Origin: Pedobacter ginsenosidimutans
GTDB taxonomy: Bacteria; Bacteroidota; Bacteroidia; Sphingobacteriales; Sphingobacteriaceae
Reading direction: 5' to 3'
NCBI RefSeq assembly: GCF_001442625.1
Contig: NZ_LMZQ01000003.1
Coordinates: 372,001-436,000, forward strand
DNA: 64,000 bases
The notes beneath the pieces were generated by a model. That model did no database searches, was not told where the DNA came from, and saw only the letters and a list, made by a program, of their open reading frames with translations. How positions within the stretch are numbered: the first letter of the stretch is position 1; every line of letters starts with the position of its first letter. Position numbers and translations under genes: made by a program. Of this stretch, positions 16,361-25,702 are shown one piece after another.

Positions 16361-18046
16361 ATGAAAAAACTGTTACTATATTCTTTTACTTGTTTGTCAT
16401 TAGCTGCCCTACTTACGAGCTGTAGCTCAAAAGGAGGAAACAGTTCTAGCAAAACAGGTATCCCTTATGCCGATAGGAAAAGCAAAAACAACCAATCTGG
16501 TGCTTTTGCTGTAGCTACTCAATACAAGAGAGCTCCGGGGCCGGGCTTAATTCCAATTGAAGGTGGAGTTTTAGTTGTTGGTGGTAGTGCCATCGAAGTA
16601 CCAGGTGTTGAGCCAAATATTTACAATTATAAAAGACAGGTTACTGTTCCATCGTTTTATATGGATGAAACTGAAGTATCGAATACCGATTGGTTAGAAT
16701 ACTTACACTGGATCAGATATAACTTCCCTGAAGACCGTGAATATTATTACAATGAGCTTCCTGACACTTTGGTTTGGCGTCAGGCATTATCATATAACGA
16801 ACCTTACGTAGACAATTATTTAAGGCACCCGGCTTATCGTGATTACCCTGTAGTAGGTGTTTCTTGGGAGCAAGCTTCCCGCTATTGCGAATGGAGAACA
16901 TCCAGGGCAAACGAATTTATTTTACGCGAAAAAGGAATTTTAACAGATTATAAAACTTTAGCCGGTAATGGAAAAGGCAATGCTGCTACTACAGCAGCGG
17001 CGACTCCAAAACCAGACAAACCGTTTAATACTGATGCATATTTAAACAATCAGTATGATGATAAAGGTAAAAACGCACCTATTGATTACAATACCAAATC
17101 TGGTGCAGCAACATCAACTGCAGGAGGAACAGCAGCCCCGGCATCTGGAGGCAAAAATAATCAGCCTAGAAGAACTGCGACATTAGAAGATGGTGTAATT
17201 ATGCAACCTTATCGTTTACCAACGGAAGCTGAATGGGAATATGCTGCTTTAGGTTTAATTGGCAATACGGAATACGAGAACATCAATCAGAATAAAATCT
17301 ATCCATGGAATGGTTTAGGTGTGAGTTCTGCCAAAAAGAAAACCAGAGGTATGATTCAGGCCAACTTTAAAAGGGCACCTGGTGATTATATGGGTGTTGG
17401 TGGTTCATTAAATGATAAAGGAGATTTAACTGTTCCGGTTATTCAATATACACCAAACGATTTTGGTTTATATAACATGGCTGGTAACGTTAACGAGTGG
17501 GTTAATGATGTATACAGAACGGCTACATTTAGTGACGCAGATGCATTTAACCCTTATCGTGGCAACTATTTCACCAATAAAAAACTAGAGGATTCTCAAA
17601 GCGGAAAAATTGCATTAGATAAATATGGTAATCCGATTAAGGAAAATGCTTACGCTGGAAGAAAACAAACCTGGGCAGAAAAACAGGCACAGGCAAAACG
17701 TTCTGATTCGATTTCAAAATCGACTGATCCACAATCTCCAGTAGCATCAACAAGTTATCAGGCCGATCAAAGAGGTTATCGTGATAGACAAAACACTTTG
17801 TTAAATGAAGAAGGTGTAACGCTTGTAAACGATAAATCCAGAGTTTATAAAGGTGGCTCCTGGAATGATATGGCTTACTGGTTAAACCCAGCAACACGCC
17901 GTTTTATGCAACAAGATGAATCATCAGCAGAAGTTGGTTTCCGTTGTGCCATGACTATGCTTGGCGCTCCAGAAATTAGTACGGCAGGTAAAAGAAATTT
18001 TAAAAACCCTCCTCAAAAACCTTACCGGGTTAGTAGAGGTAAATAA
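16361..18046 (+). CDS. gldJ: Gliding motility/T9SS lipoprotein GldJ
   Basis: A 561-residue lipoprotein with lipobox L-T-S-C at Cys 21. It has an FGE-sulfatase (SUMF1-like) fold, recognised by F-Y-M-D-E-T-E-V-S-N near 97, P-V-V-G-V-S-W near 165, R-L-P-T-E-A-E-W-E-Y near 285, N-M-A-G-N-V-N-E-W near 372 and a final G-F-R-C-A-M. It matches GldJ rather than GldK in the A-P-G-L-I-P-I-E-G-G entry and the L-R-H-P-A-Y-R-D-Y-P segment. In Flavobacterium GldJ is needed for GldK stability and so for T9SS function. A low-complexity Ala/Thr/Pro insertion lies at about 205-270. A terminator follows. Confidence 0.9.
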   Translation: MKKLLLYSFTCLSLAALLTSCSSKGGNSSSKTGIPYADRKSKNNQSGAFAVATQYKRAPGPGLIPIEGGVLVVGGSAIEVPGVEPNIYNYKRQVTVPSFYMDETEVSNTDWLEYLHWIRYNFPEDREYYYNELPDTLVWRQALSYNEPYVDNYLRHPAYRDYPVVGVSWEQASRYCEWRTSRANEFILREKGILTDYKTLAGNGKGNAATTAAATPKPDKPFNTDAYLNNQYDDKGKNAPIDYNTKSGAATSTAGGTAAPASGGKNNQPRRTATLEDGVIMQPYRLPTEAEWEYAALGLIGNTEYENINQNKIYPWNGLGVSSAKKKTRGMIQANFKRAPGDYMGVGGSLNDKGDLTVPVIQYTPNDFGLYNMAGNVNEWVNDVYRTATFSDADAFNPYRGNYFTNKKLEDSQSGKIALDKYGNPIKENAYAGRKQTWAEKQAQAKRSDSISKSTDPQSPVASTSYQADQRGYRDRQNTLLNEEGVTLVNDKSRVYKGGSWNDMAYWLNPATRRFMQQDESSAEVGFRCAMTMLGAPEISTAGKRNFKNPPQKPYRVSRGK

Positions 18047-18050
18047 AAAG

Positions 18051-18081
18051 AAAAGTCCCGACATTAAATCGGGACTTTTTT
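18051..18081 (+). terminator. Terminator after gldJ
   Basis: AAAAGTCCCGA at 18051-18061 pairs with TCGGGACTTTT at 18069-18079 and is followed by more T. The symmetric A/T flanks allow two-way use. Confidence 0.9.
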
Positions 18082-18111
18082 ATGTGTATTGTATTTCGCT
18101 CATTTGACGAG

Positions 18112-18197
18112 GCGATCATCATGCTGAATTTATTTCAGCATCTTTCATGCTAAAAGACCCTGAAATAAATCCGATAGCTATCGGATCAGGGTGACGA
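18112..18197. repeat. REP-like palindrome (CTGAAATAAATTC type)
   Basis: Words ATGCTGAATTTATTTCAGCAT on the left and CCTGAAATAAAT...ATCAGGGTGACG on the right form nested inverted repeats; a second hairpin CCGATAGCTATCGG lies inside. A related copy is at 53571-53659. Confidence 0.65.
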
Positions 18198-18232
18198 CAC
18201 TATATTAACTCTTTAATGGGTAAAAGTGCTAT

Positions 18233-18733
18233 CTACTTAAACTGAATCAAGATCTGGTTCTTCTCTACCTTATCGCCCTGCTTAATTAAAACTTTCTTGA
18301 TCACACCATCGGTTGATGATTTCAAGATATTTTCCATCTTCATAGCCTCCAGCACCAATAGGTTATCCCCTCTCCTTACCTCAACGTTTTCTTCTACCAA
18401 AACCTTTAGCACCAAACCGGGCATCGGTGCTTTAATTTCTGAAACTTTATTAGCGGTTAAACTATCCAGGCCGAGTTGTTTTAACAAAACATCAAACTGA
18501 TCTTCGATGCTAATCTGATAAATATTACCGTTAACCTTTATTTTACAGGTTTTATCTGCTTTATTCAGCTCAACCAGCTCTGTATTAAAAGATTTATTCT
18601 GGTATAAAACATGCGTACTATTATTCCCAATTGAACTCAGATCGAACTTAATGGGTTCGCCGTTTATCAAAAAAGATGACTCCTTATTTTCGACCTCGAA
18701 TAAAAACTGATCGTTTACTTTTACTTTGTACAT
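18233..18733 (-). CDS. Biotin carboxyl carrier protein subunit
   Basis: The 166-residue protein has a C-terminal biotinyl domain (about 97-166) with E-A-M-K-M-E at 129-134; Lys 132 is the biotin site. The first 90 residues are a small beta-rich domain, as in carrier subunits of acyl-CoA (propionyl- or acetyl-CoA) carboxylases that pair with separate biotin carboxylase and carboxyltransferase chains. Those partners are not in the window. It starts 3 bp after the DUF4159 gene, so it is likely translated from the same message. Confidence 0.88.
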   Translation of the reverse strand: MYKVKVNDQFLFEVENKESSFLINGEPIKFDLSSIGNNSTHVLYQNKSFNTELVELNKADKTCKIKVNGNIYQISIEDQFDVLLKQLGLDSLTANKVSEIKAPMPGLVLKVLVEENVEVRRGDNLLVLEAMKMENILKSSTDGVIKKVLIKQGDKVEKNQILIQFK

Positions 18734-18736
18734 TTG

Positions 18737-19441
18737 TTATTGAGTTAAAGCATACTGAACCAAATTTGCACCCATTTTAAGCGCCTTAGTCCTCGTTTCT
18801 TGTGTATCTTCAGGATAGGTGCCAAAATCTTCCCAACCGTTCCCTAAATCGCATTCATAGGTGTAATAGCACACAACTCTACCTTTATAAATCAACGCAA
18901 ACCCCTGAGGCCTTTTATTATCGTGCTCGTGGATTTTTGGCAAGCCGCCCGGAAACTTAAATTTCTGATTATAAAGCGCATGGTTAGCGGGCAGTTCAAC
19001 AAAACTCAGTTCTGGAAATACCTTTTTCATCTGCGGGCGGATAAATTTATCCAACCCATAATTATCGTCTATATGAAGAAAACCACCGCCTGTAAGGTAC
19101 TGCCTTAAGTTTTTAATTTCCTGATCATTAAAAACCACGTTTCCGTGGCCGGTCATATAAACAAATGGATAATTGAATATTTCTTTCGAGCCTACTTCTA
19201 CGATACTTTCTTCGGCATAAAAATTAGTCTTCAAATTGGCATTACAGTAGGCAATTAAATTGGGCAAAGCAGTCCTATCTGCGTACCAATCGCCGCCACC
19301 ATTATATTTGAGTTTGGCCATACGATAAGTTGGTGGTAAAGCGCTGAAAGCACAAAGCACAAGGCAGAGCGCTAAAAGTCCTACGCCAGAAGCAATAAAC
19401 TTGAATTTCGGAAAATGAAAACTGAAAACTGAAAACTTCAA
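18737..19441 (-). CDS. DUF4159 domain protein
   Basis: A 234-residue protein with one N-terminal hydrophobic segment (about 15-34), then the DUF4159 domain: Y-N-G-G-G-D-W-Y-A-D near 46-55, P-F-V-Y-M-T-G-H-G near 92-100, and G-G-G-F-L-H-I-D-D near 118-126. The family has a class I glutamine-amidotransferase-like fold, usually exported, with no known function. The first dozen residues (M-K-F-S-V-F-S-F-H-F-P) are encoded by a short-word tract at 19413-19441, so this N-terminus may be recently altered. It lies 5 bp after rsmE. Confidence 0.85.
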   Translation of the reverse strand: MKFSVFSFHFPKFKFIASGVGLLALCLVLCAFSALPPTYRMAKLKYNGGGDWYADRTALPNLIAYCNANLKTNFYAEESIVEVGSKEIFNYPFVYMTGHGNVVFNDQEIKNLRQYLTGGGFLHIDDNYGLDKFIRPQMKKVFPELSFVELPANHALYNQKFKFPGGLPKIHEHDNKRPQGFALIYKGRVVCYYTYECDLGNGWEDFGTYPEDTQETRTKALKMGANLVQYALTQ

Positions 19442-19446
19442 ATTGA

Positions 19447-20151
19447 TTATCGGTTAAGGTAATTGATTTCAAAACAAACAGATAAAGCAGCTGTTTCTGT
19501 GCGTAATCTGTTATCACCTAAAGTTAATGCTTTAAAGCCTTTGTTCAAAGCTAAATTAACTTCATCAGGTGTGAAATCTCCTTCAGGACCAATAAGAATT
19601 AAATATTTTTGATGCGGAGCAACAAGTTTGGATATATATTGTTTCTCTCCGTTATCGATACAATGTGCAATTAACTTATCGCCATCAAAAGGTTCTTTTA
19701 AAAAAGTATCCAAAGAAATGGCATCATTTAATTTTGGATGATAGGCTTTTATCGATTGCTTAACAGCCGAAGTAATTACTTTATTGAGCCGGTCTTCTTT
19801 AACTATCCTACGCTCCGATCGATCGGTAATAATTGGTGTAATTTCATCAATACCCAGCTCTGTAGCTTTTTCTAAAAACCATTCGATACGGTCGATATTT
19901 TTAGTTGGCGCAACGGCAATATGCAGGTAATGGTTTCTTTTATGAAACTCCGTTTCTACTTTTAAAATGGATAAAGAAACTTTTTTCGGATTATCGGAAG
20001 TAATTTCAGCAGTATAAAAACCACCTTTCCCATCAACCAGGTTAACGATTGAGCCTATGGTAAGGCGAAGCACCCTGACGCAATGTTTACTCTCCTCTTC
20101 GTTAAGTGTGTAAGTATTTTGGGTTATATCTGGTGTATAAAAAATATGCAT
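19447..20151 (-). CDS. rsmE: 16S rRNA m3U1498 methyltransferase
   Basis: The 234-residue protein fits the RsmE length. It has an N-terminal PUA-like part (H-C-V-R-V-L-R-L) and a SPOUT methyltransferase domain. The SAM-binding knot segments are L-I-L-I-G-P-E-G-D-F-T near 182-192 and L-G-D-N-R-L-R-T-E-T-A near 212-222, both diagnostic. It methylates U1498 in the 16S rRNA decoding site. It follows the CNNM/CorC gene after 8 bp and precedes DUF4159 by 5 bp. Confidence 0.95.
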   Translation of the reverse strand: MHIFYTPDITQNTYTLNEEESKHCVRVLRLTIGSIVNLVDGKGGFYTAEITSDNPKKVSLSILKVETEFHKRNHYLHIAVAPTKNIDRIEWFLEKATELGIDEITPIITDRSERRIVKEDRLNKVITSAVKQSIKAYHPKLNDAISLDTFLKEPFDGDKLIAHCIDNGEKQYISKLVAPHQKYLILIGPEGDFTPDEVNLALNKGFKALTLGDNRLRTETAALSVCFEINYLNR

Positions 20152-20159
20152 AGTTGAAA

Positions 20160-21584
20160 TTAATGATTATCAACCATATCTGCTTTATTGATCACCAATT
20201 CTAACTTGATTGTTTCGATATTCTGCTCTGTCTTTTTAAGGATAGTAAACAGATAACCATATGACTCGTTGCTTTCCCCTACCTCAGGGATACGTTCAAA
20301 AACGTGAGAAACCAATCCTCCAATGGTATCGAAATCTTCATCCTCTGGCAAATCGTGAGGCAGATGTTCATTTACATCATATACAGTAGCGAATGCATTT
20401 ACGATAAACTCATTATCAGATACTTTTTCTACCAGTGGCTTTTCTTCATCGTATTCATCCTGGATTTCCCCAACAAGCTCTTCAACAATATCTTCTAAGG
20501 TAACCATGCCAGCTGTACCGCCAAACTCATCTAATACAATAGCAATCTGTATGCGGTTACTTTGCAGTTCGCTCATCAGATCGTTAATTTTTTTGGTTTC
20601 TGTAACAAAATATGGTTTTCTGATGATATCGTTTAATGTCCAATGCTGATTACCCGCTGCAACCAATGGTAAAATATCTTTTGCATGGATAATCCCAACA
20701 ATTTTATCCATAATATCATCGTAAACCGGCAAACGGGAATAGCCTTCCTTAATAATCGTATCAATCACTTCTTCTTTTGGAGAAGTTAGTTCAATACCCG
20801 AAATCTTGGTGCGGGGTACCATGATATTCTTCACCACTCGCTCATTAAAATCGAATACGTTTTTAATCAGCTCATGTTCGTTATTATCCAATGCGCCGCT
20901 TTCTTTACCCTGATCTAATAAATACTGAAGTTCTTCGGTACTATGAAGCGACTCATGTCCGCTTGAAGTGTCGATTCCGAATGGCTTAAGGATAATCGCA
21001 GCAAGACTATTTAATGTCCAGATGAATGGTTTAAATACCACATAAAATATCTGTAATGGTACAGAGACAAATAAAGTTGTTGCTACCGGTCGTTGGATAG
21101 CAAATGATTTAGGTGCCAATTCGCCAAATACAATGTGCATAATCGTAATCAACGAGAAGGCAACAATTGTAGATGCGGTATGGATGGAAGCATCGCTCAA
21201 TCCCCATTCCAAACTATCGAAAAGATTTTTGAAAATGGTATGCATAACGCCTTCACCTACCCAACCTAAGCCAAGCGATGCAAGCGTTATACCTAGCTGT
21301 GTGGCGGCCAAATATCCATCAAGATTATGAATAATCCCTTTGGCCATTTTGCCAACACGACTGCCTGTTTTTGCTTTAATTTCAATCTGTGATGCCCGGA
21401 CTTTTACAATTGCAAACTCTGCCGCAACAAAAAATCCGTTAAGTAACACCAAAAATAATGCAAAGAATAATCGCCAGCCTACAGAAGTGGTATCGGGTTC
21501 CTGTAAAGCAACCAAAACTACGTTTGTGGGCAGGATTGCACTTAGCTCAAAATTTAAAAACAAACATACCGTGGGTAAATCCAT
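20160..21584 (-). CDS. CNNM/CorC-type transporter-associated CBS protein
   Basis: A 474-residue protein. The N-terminal CNNM (DUF21) membrane domain spans about 36-215, starting with L-N-G-F-F-V-A-A-E-F-A. A pair of CBS domains follows (about 225-345; M-V-P-R-T and I-V-L-D-E-F-G-G-T-A-G-M-V-T-L-E-D are typical), then a C-terminal CorC/HlyC domain with D-F-D-T-I-G-G-L-V. The family takes part in magnesium or cobalt efflux; the older name is hemolysin. Its ATG overlaps the ppa stop codon by one base (TAATG), so translation is probably coupled. Confidence 0.92.
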   Translation of the reverse strand: MDLPTVCLFLNFELSAILPTNVVLVALQEPDTTSVGWRLFFALFLVLLNGFFVAAEFAIVKVRASQIEIKAKTGSRVGKMAKGIIHNLDGYLAATQLGITLASLGLGWVGEGVMHTIFKNLFDSLEWGLSDASIHTASTIVAFSLITIMHIVFGELAPKSFAIQRPVATTLFVSVPLQIFYVVFKPFIWTLNSLAAIILKPFGIDTSSGHESLHSTEELQYLLDQGKESGALDNNEHELIKNVFDFNERVVKNIMVPRTKISGIELTSPKEEVIDTIIKEGYSRLPVYDDIMDKIVGIIHAKDILPLVAAGNQHWTLNDIIRKPYFVTETKKINDLMSELQSNRIQIAIVLDEFGGTAGMVTLEDIVEELVGEIQDEYDEEKPLVEKVSDNEFIVNAFATVYDVNEHLPHDLPEDEDFDTIGGLVSHVFERIPEVGESNESYGYLFTILKKTEQNIETIKLELVINKADMVDNH

Positions 21585-22135
21585 TAAGCCAATTCTCTAA
21601 ATGTTGTGTTATAAAGTTCTATGCTTTCTTTAATTACTTTATGCGCATAACGAACACCAAGTAAATGTTCGATCGTTACATTTTTATCTTCTAATGCTTT
21701 ATAATCCTGAAAGAAACGAACAATCTCTTTCATTTGGTGCGGAGGCAATTCATCTAAATCGTTGATGTAGTTTACCGACATATCGTGAGCAGCAACCGCG
21801 ATAATTTTATCATCTTGCTCTCCGTTATCTACCATGTGCATTACACCAACCACTTTCGCTTCGATCAATGTCATTGGATAAACATCTACCGAGCAAAGCA
21901 CCAGAATATCTAATGGATCTTTATCATCGCAATAAGTTTGCGGAATAAAACCATAGTTTGCCGGGTACATTACTGATGAAAAAAGAACCCTATCTAACTT
22001 GATCAGACCTGATTCTTTATCTATTTCGTATTTTGCTTTTGATCCTTTTGGAATTTCAATAATTGCGTTTACAATTTCTGGAACATTGTGTCCAGGAGAT
22101 ACGCTATGCCATGCGTGATGATCGTCTTTTGCCAT
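21584..22135 (-). CDS. ppa: Inorganic pyrophosphatase
   Basis: A 183-residue family I soluble pyrophosphatase. The signature D-K-D-P-L-D lies at 71-76, after Y-G-F-I-P-Q-T-Y near 61-68. It hydrolyses pyrophosphate to phosphate and pulls biosynthetic reactions forward. The gene begins 2 bp after the DedA gene and its stop overlaps the next start, so all three likely share a message. Confidence 0.96.
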   Translation of the reverse strand: MAKDDHHAWHSVSPGHNVPEIVNAIIEIPKGSKAKYEIDKESGLIKLDRVLFSSVMYPANYGFIPQTYCDDKDPLDILVLCSVDVYPMTLIEAKVVGVMHMVDNGEQDDKIIAVAAHDMSVNYINDLDELPPHQMKEIVRFFQDYKALEDKNVTIEHLLGVRYAHKVIKESIELYNTTFRELA

Positions 22136-22137
22136 TT

Positions 22138-22803
22138 TTAATTTAAATCTGTTTTATCCTCTTCAGGACCACTCACTACTTTACTTTTTACAAAGGTAAT
22201 TAATAATGGTATAGTTGTAATAAGGATAAAGCCAATAATAATATATAATAAATAATCGTTAATTTCTTTTTCAAACCTTCTGCCCAAAAAATAACCGAGC
22301 AAAGTTAAGGAGCAGATCCAAAGTACGCCGCCAACTATATTGTATAACGCAAACTTTTTAAACTCTAATTTTACAACTCCAGCAAAAATCGGTGCAAAAG
22401 TTCTAACAATTGGTACAAACCTGCCCATAATTAAAGCAAAGGCACCTTGTTTATGATAATAATCCTCTGCCGCTTTTAAATATCGCTTCTTAAAAAAGAA
22501 ACTGTCTTTTCTGGTGTACAATACTGGCCCCGTTTTACGTCCGAACCAATAACCGGTAAAATTTCCAGAAATGGCGGCGAAACACAAGCCCGCCAAGAGC
22601 ACCGCAATGTTCACATCAAGCTTGCCTGTTGCCACAAACATCCCCGCTAAAAACAATAAATAATCTCCGGGAAGAAAAAAACCAAAAAACAGGCCTGTTT
22701 CTGCATAGATAACGAATACGACAAGATAGAAACCACCCTCCCTCAATAATTTCTCGGGATCAAGTAGCTGATGCAGGTTATTCCAAAAATCGTGCATATT
22801 CAA
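22138..22803 (-). CDS. DedA family membrane protein
   Basis: A 221-residue membrane protein of the DedA/VTT family. The conserved [11 protein letters not shown] segment lies near 39-49 and [12 protein letters not shown] near 125-137. The arginines in that second motif are essential in characterised members. DedA proteins are membrane-potential-dependent lipid flippases or carriers, for example for undecaprenyl phosphate. It is followed at 2 bp by ppa. Confidence 0.93.
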   Translation of the reverse strand: MNMHDFWNNLHQLLDPEKLLREGGFYLVVFVIYAETGLFFGFFLPGDYLLFLAGMFVATGKLDVNIAVLLAGLCFAAISGNFTGYWFGRKTGPVLYTRKDSFFFKKRYLKAAEDYYHKQGAFALIMGRFVPIVRTFAPIFAGVVKLEFKKFALYNIVGGVLWICSLTLLGYFLGRRFEKEINDYLLYIIIGFILITTIPLLITFVKSKVVSGPEEDKTDLN

Positions 22804-22844
22804 TTATTCGTAAAACTACAAATAATTATTAAACAACAGCATAC

Positions 22845-24215
22845 CTATATCAGGTTTAAAATAATTGCAGGATAAATACCTAAAATTAATGTAATTGCTA
22901 CAGAAACCAGTAACACAACTTTGTACTGTGCCGGGGCTGAGAGTTCTGTTTCTGCGCCATCTTTAAACCACATGGCCACAATTACCCTAAAATAATAATA
23001 AAAGCCAACCAGCGCATTTAAAATCGCAAATGCAACAAGTAAAGTCTTATACTCTGTCATCACATTCAGAAACATTAAATATTTCCCGATAAAACCAGCT
23101 GTTAGCGGAATACCGGCTAACGAAAGCATAGCTACAGTTAAGCATAGTGCTATTAGTGGATTACGTTTAGCTAAACCATTGAAACTTTCGAAGCTATCAC
23201 TGCCGGTTTTTTGTTTCACCAATATTAATACCGCAAAAGCGATAATTGATGCGAAGGTGTAAGCCGCGGCATAAACCAATACGTTGTTTTCAGAATTTTT
23301 GGTTAACACAATAAGCGAAAACAATAGGTAACCCGCGTGCGAAATACTCGAATATGCCAACATGCGTTTGAAGTTCTTCTGGAACAGCGCAGTTACGTTT
23401 CCGATGAATAAGGTTAAACAAACAATTACCATGAGTGGTGCAACCCAAAAATCGTGAAGTGGAGCAAGTGCCCCCGCAAATAATCTTAAAAAAGCAGCAA
23501 AGCCTGCAGTTTTAACTACAGTACTCATGAAAGTGGTAATTAAAGAAGGAGCACCTTCGTATACATCTGGTGTCCAGAAATGAAAAGGAGCAGCACCAAC
23601 CTTAAAGCTTAAACCAATCATCATCAGGATAACACCCGGATAGAATATTGGAGAAATTGTTTGGCTATTTACCAGATAAGCTTGTATTTTATCTAAATCG
23701 AATGAGCCAGTAGCGCCATAAATTAACGTGATACCAAATAACAGGAAACCAGTTGAGAAAGCACCCATTAGGAAATACTTTAAAGAGGCTTCGTTAGAGG
23801 CAAAATCCTTTTTACGGATACCGGCCAAAATGTATAAACTCACCGACATGATTTCCAAGCCTACAAATAACATGGCCATATTTTTATACGATACCATCAT
23901 GATCATTCCGGCAAGTGCGAAAAGAATCAGGGTATAATATTCGGCGATGTTATCGCTTTTGGCATGGAAATAGTTCTGTGTTAATAAAAAGATCAAAAGG
24001 GTACCGATAATACAGATACCGGAAAATGCCAGGGCGAAGTTATCTGTCTGCATCATTCCGAAATGAACAGCATTGCCATTCCATGCACAAAAAGTAAATC
24101 CTAGCGCAGTAAGTAAACCAACAACGGTAAGTGGTAGTAATGCTTTATTTGCCTTAAACAAACCTGCATAAAGCACTATAAAAGCTGTTATACTAATGGT
24201 TATAATAATATTCAT
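22845..24215 (-). CDS. nuoN: NADH-quinone oxidoreductase subunit N
   Basis: A 456-residue antiporter-like membrane subunit of complex I with about 14 hydrophobic helices. Lys residues within helices (for example V-G-A-A-P-F-H-F-W-T-P-D-V-Y-E-G near 207-222) are typical of NuoN. It forms part of the proton-pumping arm. It is the last gene of the nuo operon, 3 bp after nuoM. Confidence 0.96.
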   Translation of the reverse strand: MNIIITISITAFIVLYAGLFKANKALLPLTVVGLLTALGFTFCAWNGNAVHFGMMQTDNFALAFSGICIIGTLLIFLLTQNYFHAKSDNIAEYYTLILFALAGMIMMVSYKNMAMLFVGLEIMSVSLYILAGIRKKDFASNEASLKYFLMGAFSTGFLLFGITLIYGATGSFDLDKIQAYLVNSQTISPIFYPGVILMMIGLSFKVGAAPFHFWTPDVYEGAPSLITTFMSTVVKTAGFAAFLRLFAGALAPLHDFWVAPLMVIVCLTLFIGNVTALFQKNFKRMLAYSSISHAGYLLFSLIVLTKNSENNVLVYAAAYTFASIIAFAVLILVKQKTGSDSFESFNGLAKRNPLIALCLTVAMLSLAGIPLTAGFIGKYLMFLNVMTEYKTLLVAFAILNALVGFYYYFRVIVAMWFKDGAETELSAPAQYKVVLLVSVAITLILGIYPAIILNLI

Positions 24216-24218
24216 TGC

Positions 24219-25682
24219 TTAATTTACTGTGTTTAATTTTTGATTTACCTGTTCTAATAAATGTTGTACAGATGCCTCTGTTAAGTGCAAAATTGGCTTT
24301 GGATAAACTCCCAAAACAATAATCAATGCACAAATTGTATAAAGAACCAATTTTTCAGTTCCTTTAATATCGGTAAAAGTGATGGTCAAGCTGTTGGTTT
24401 CACCCAGCATTACATTCTGGTACATACGTAACATGTAAACTGCACCAAAGATAATGGTTAATCCTGCAATAGCTGCAGCCCAAATACCGTAGTTATAAAC
24501 GCCTATTAGCAATAAAAACTCACCAATAAATCCGTTTGTTCCCGGCAAAGCTACCGTGCCTAAAACAATGATCAGAAAAGTAAGCGCTAACTGTGGTGCT
24601 ACTTTCGCAATTCCACCTAACTCTTCAATTTTATTTGTTTTAACACGAGAAAAGATGATATCTAAAACAAAGAATAGACCTACTACGTTAATACCATGAC
24701 TCAACATTTGTACCATTGCACCTTGCATACCTTGCTGATTGAAGGCAAAGATACCTGCTGATATTAATCCAACGTGAGCAATAGATGAATAAGCTACTAA
24801 ACGTTTAGCATCCTTTTGTGTAAAAGCAATCAGCGAAGCGTAAACGATACCGATGATCGATAGAATGATAGCTATCTGACCCCAATCGTGAACGCCAGCC
24901 GGAACAATTGGCAACAACCATCTAATTACACCATAGATACCCATTTTTAACATGATACCTGATAAAAGCATTGTACCTTGTGTAGGAGCGGCTGTATACG
25001 TATCTGGCTGCCAGGTGTGGAAAGGAAAAACTGGCATCTTAATGGCAAAAGCAATAAAGAAAGCCCAGAAGATCCATCCCTGTTGTGCGCTATCTAAGTT
25101 TAAAGCATAAAAGGCTTGAATATCAAAATTGTGTGCCGGGTTTTGAAGATATAAGTAAATAATACCCATCAACATAAATAATGAACCTGCAATGGTGTAC
25201 ACGAAGAATTTCATGTTGATACGGATGCGGTCTTTTCCTCCCCAGATGGCGCAGATAAAGTAGATTGGAATTAGTGCTGCTTCCCATCCGATATAAAACA
25301 AGAACGCATCTAATGCAGTAAATACCAACAATAAGCCACATTGCATAAACAAAATCAACGCATAAAATGCAGCTGGATTTTTATACTCGTGGTTATAGCT
25401 CGATAAAATTATAATTGGCACCAATAAATTGGTTAGCAATACCACAAGCATGCTAATACCATCGATACCTGCGTGGAAATTGATGCCTAAATCTGCAATC
25501 CATGGCAAATTAACCTCAAACTGGGTACTTGCATTTGGAATGAAATTACCGGCGATAACCAAAGCCAAAACCAAAGAAACAACCGAAAATACGGTCGAAA
25601 CTATTTTAGCCGACTTACCAGCAAATGCAGTAATAATTGCACCTACAAGCGGAAGAAATATAAGTAGTAAAAGTTGTTCCAT
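24219..25682 (-). CDS. nuoM: NADH-quinone oxidoreductase subunit M
   Basis: A 487-residue antiporter-like subunit. The conserved E in G-W-E-A-A-L-I-P (near 131) and the P-V-F-P-F-H-T-W-Q-P-D-T-Y segment near 218-230 identify NuoM. It is one of three Mrp-like proton channels of complex I. It lies 20 bp after nuoL. Confidence 0.96.
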   Translation of the reverse strand: MEQLLLLIFLPLVGAIITAFAGKSAKIVSTVFSVVSLVLALVIAGNFIPNASTQFEVNLPWIADLGINFHAGIDGISMLVVLLTNLLVPIIILSSYNHEYKNPAAFYALILFMQCGLLLVFTALDAFLFYIGWEAALIPIYFICAIWGGKDRIRINMKFFVYTIAGSLFMLMGIIYLYLQNPAHNFDIQAFYALNLDSAQQGWIFWAFFIAFAIKMPVFPFHTWQPDTYTAAPTQGTMLLSGIMLKMGIYGVIRWLLPIVPAGVHDWGQIAIILSIIGIVYASLIAFTQKDAKRLVAYSSIAHVGLISAGIFAFNQQGMQGAMVQMLSHGINVVGLFFVLDIIFSRVKTNKIEELGGIAKVAPQLALTFLIIVLGTVALPGTNGFIGEFLLLIGVYNYGIWAAAIAGLTIIFGAVYMLRMYQNVMLGETNSLTITFTDIKGTEKLVLYTICALIIVLGVYPKPILHLTEASVQHLLEQVNQKLNTVN

Positions 25683-25702
25683 TATTTAATTTTGAACCCT
25701 TT

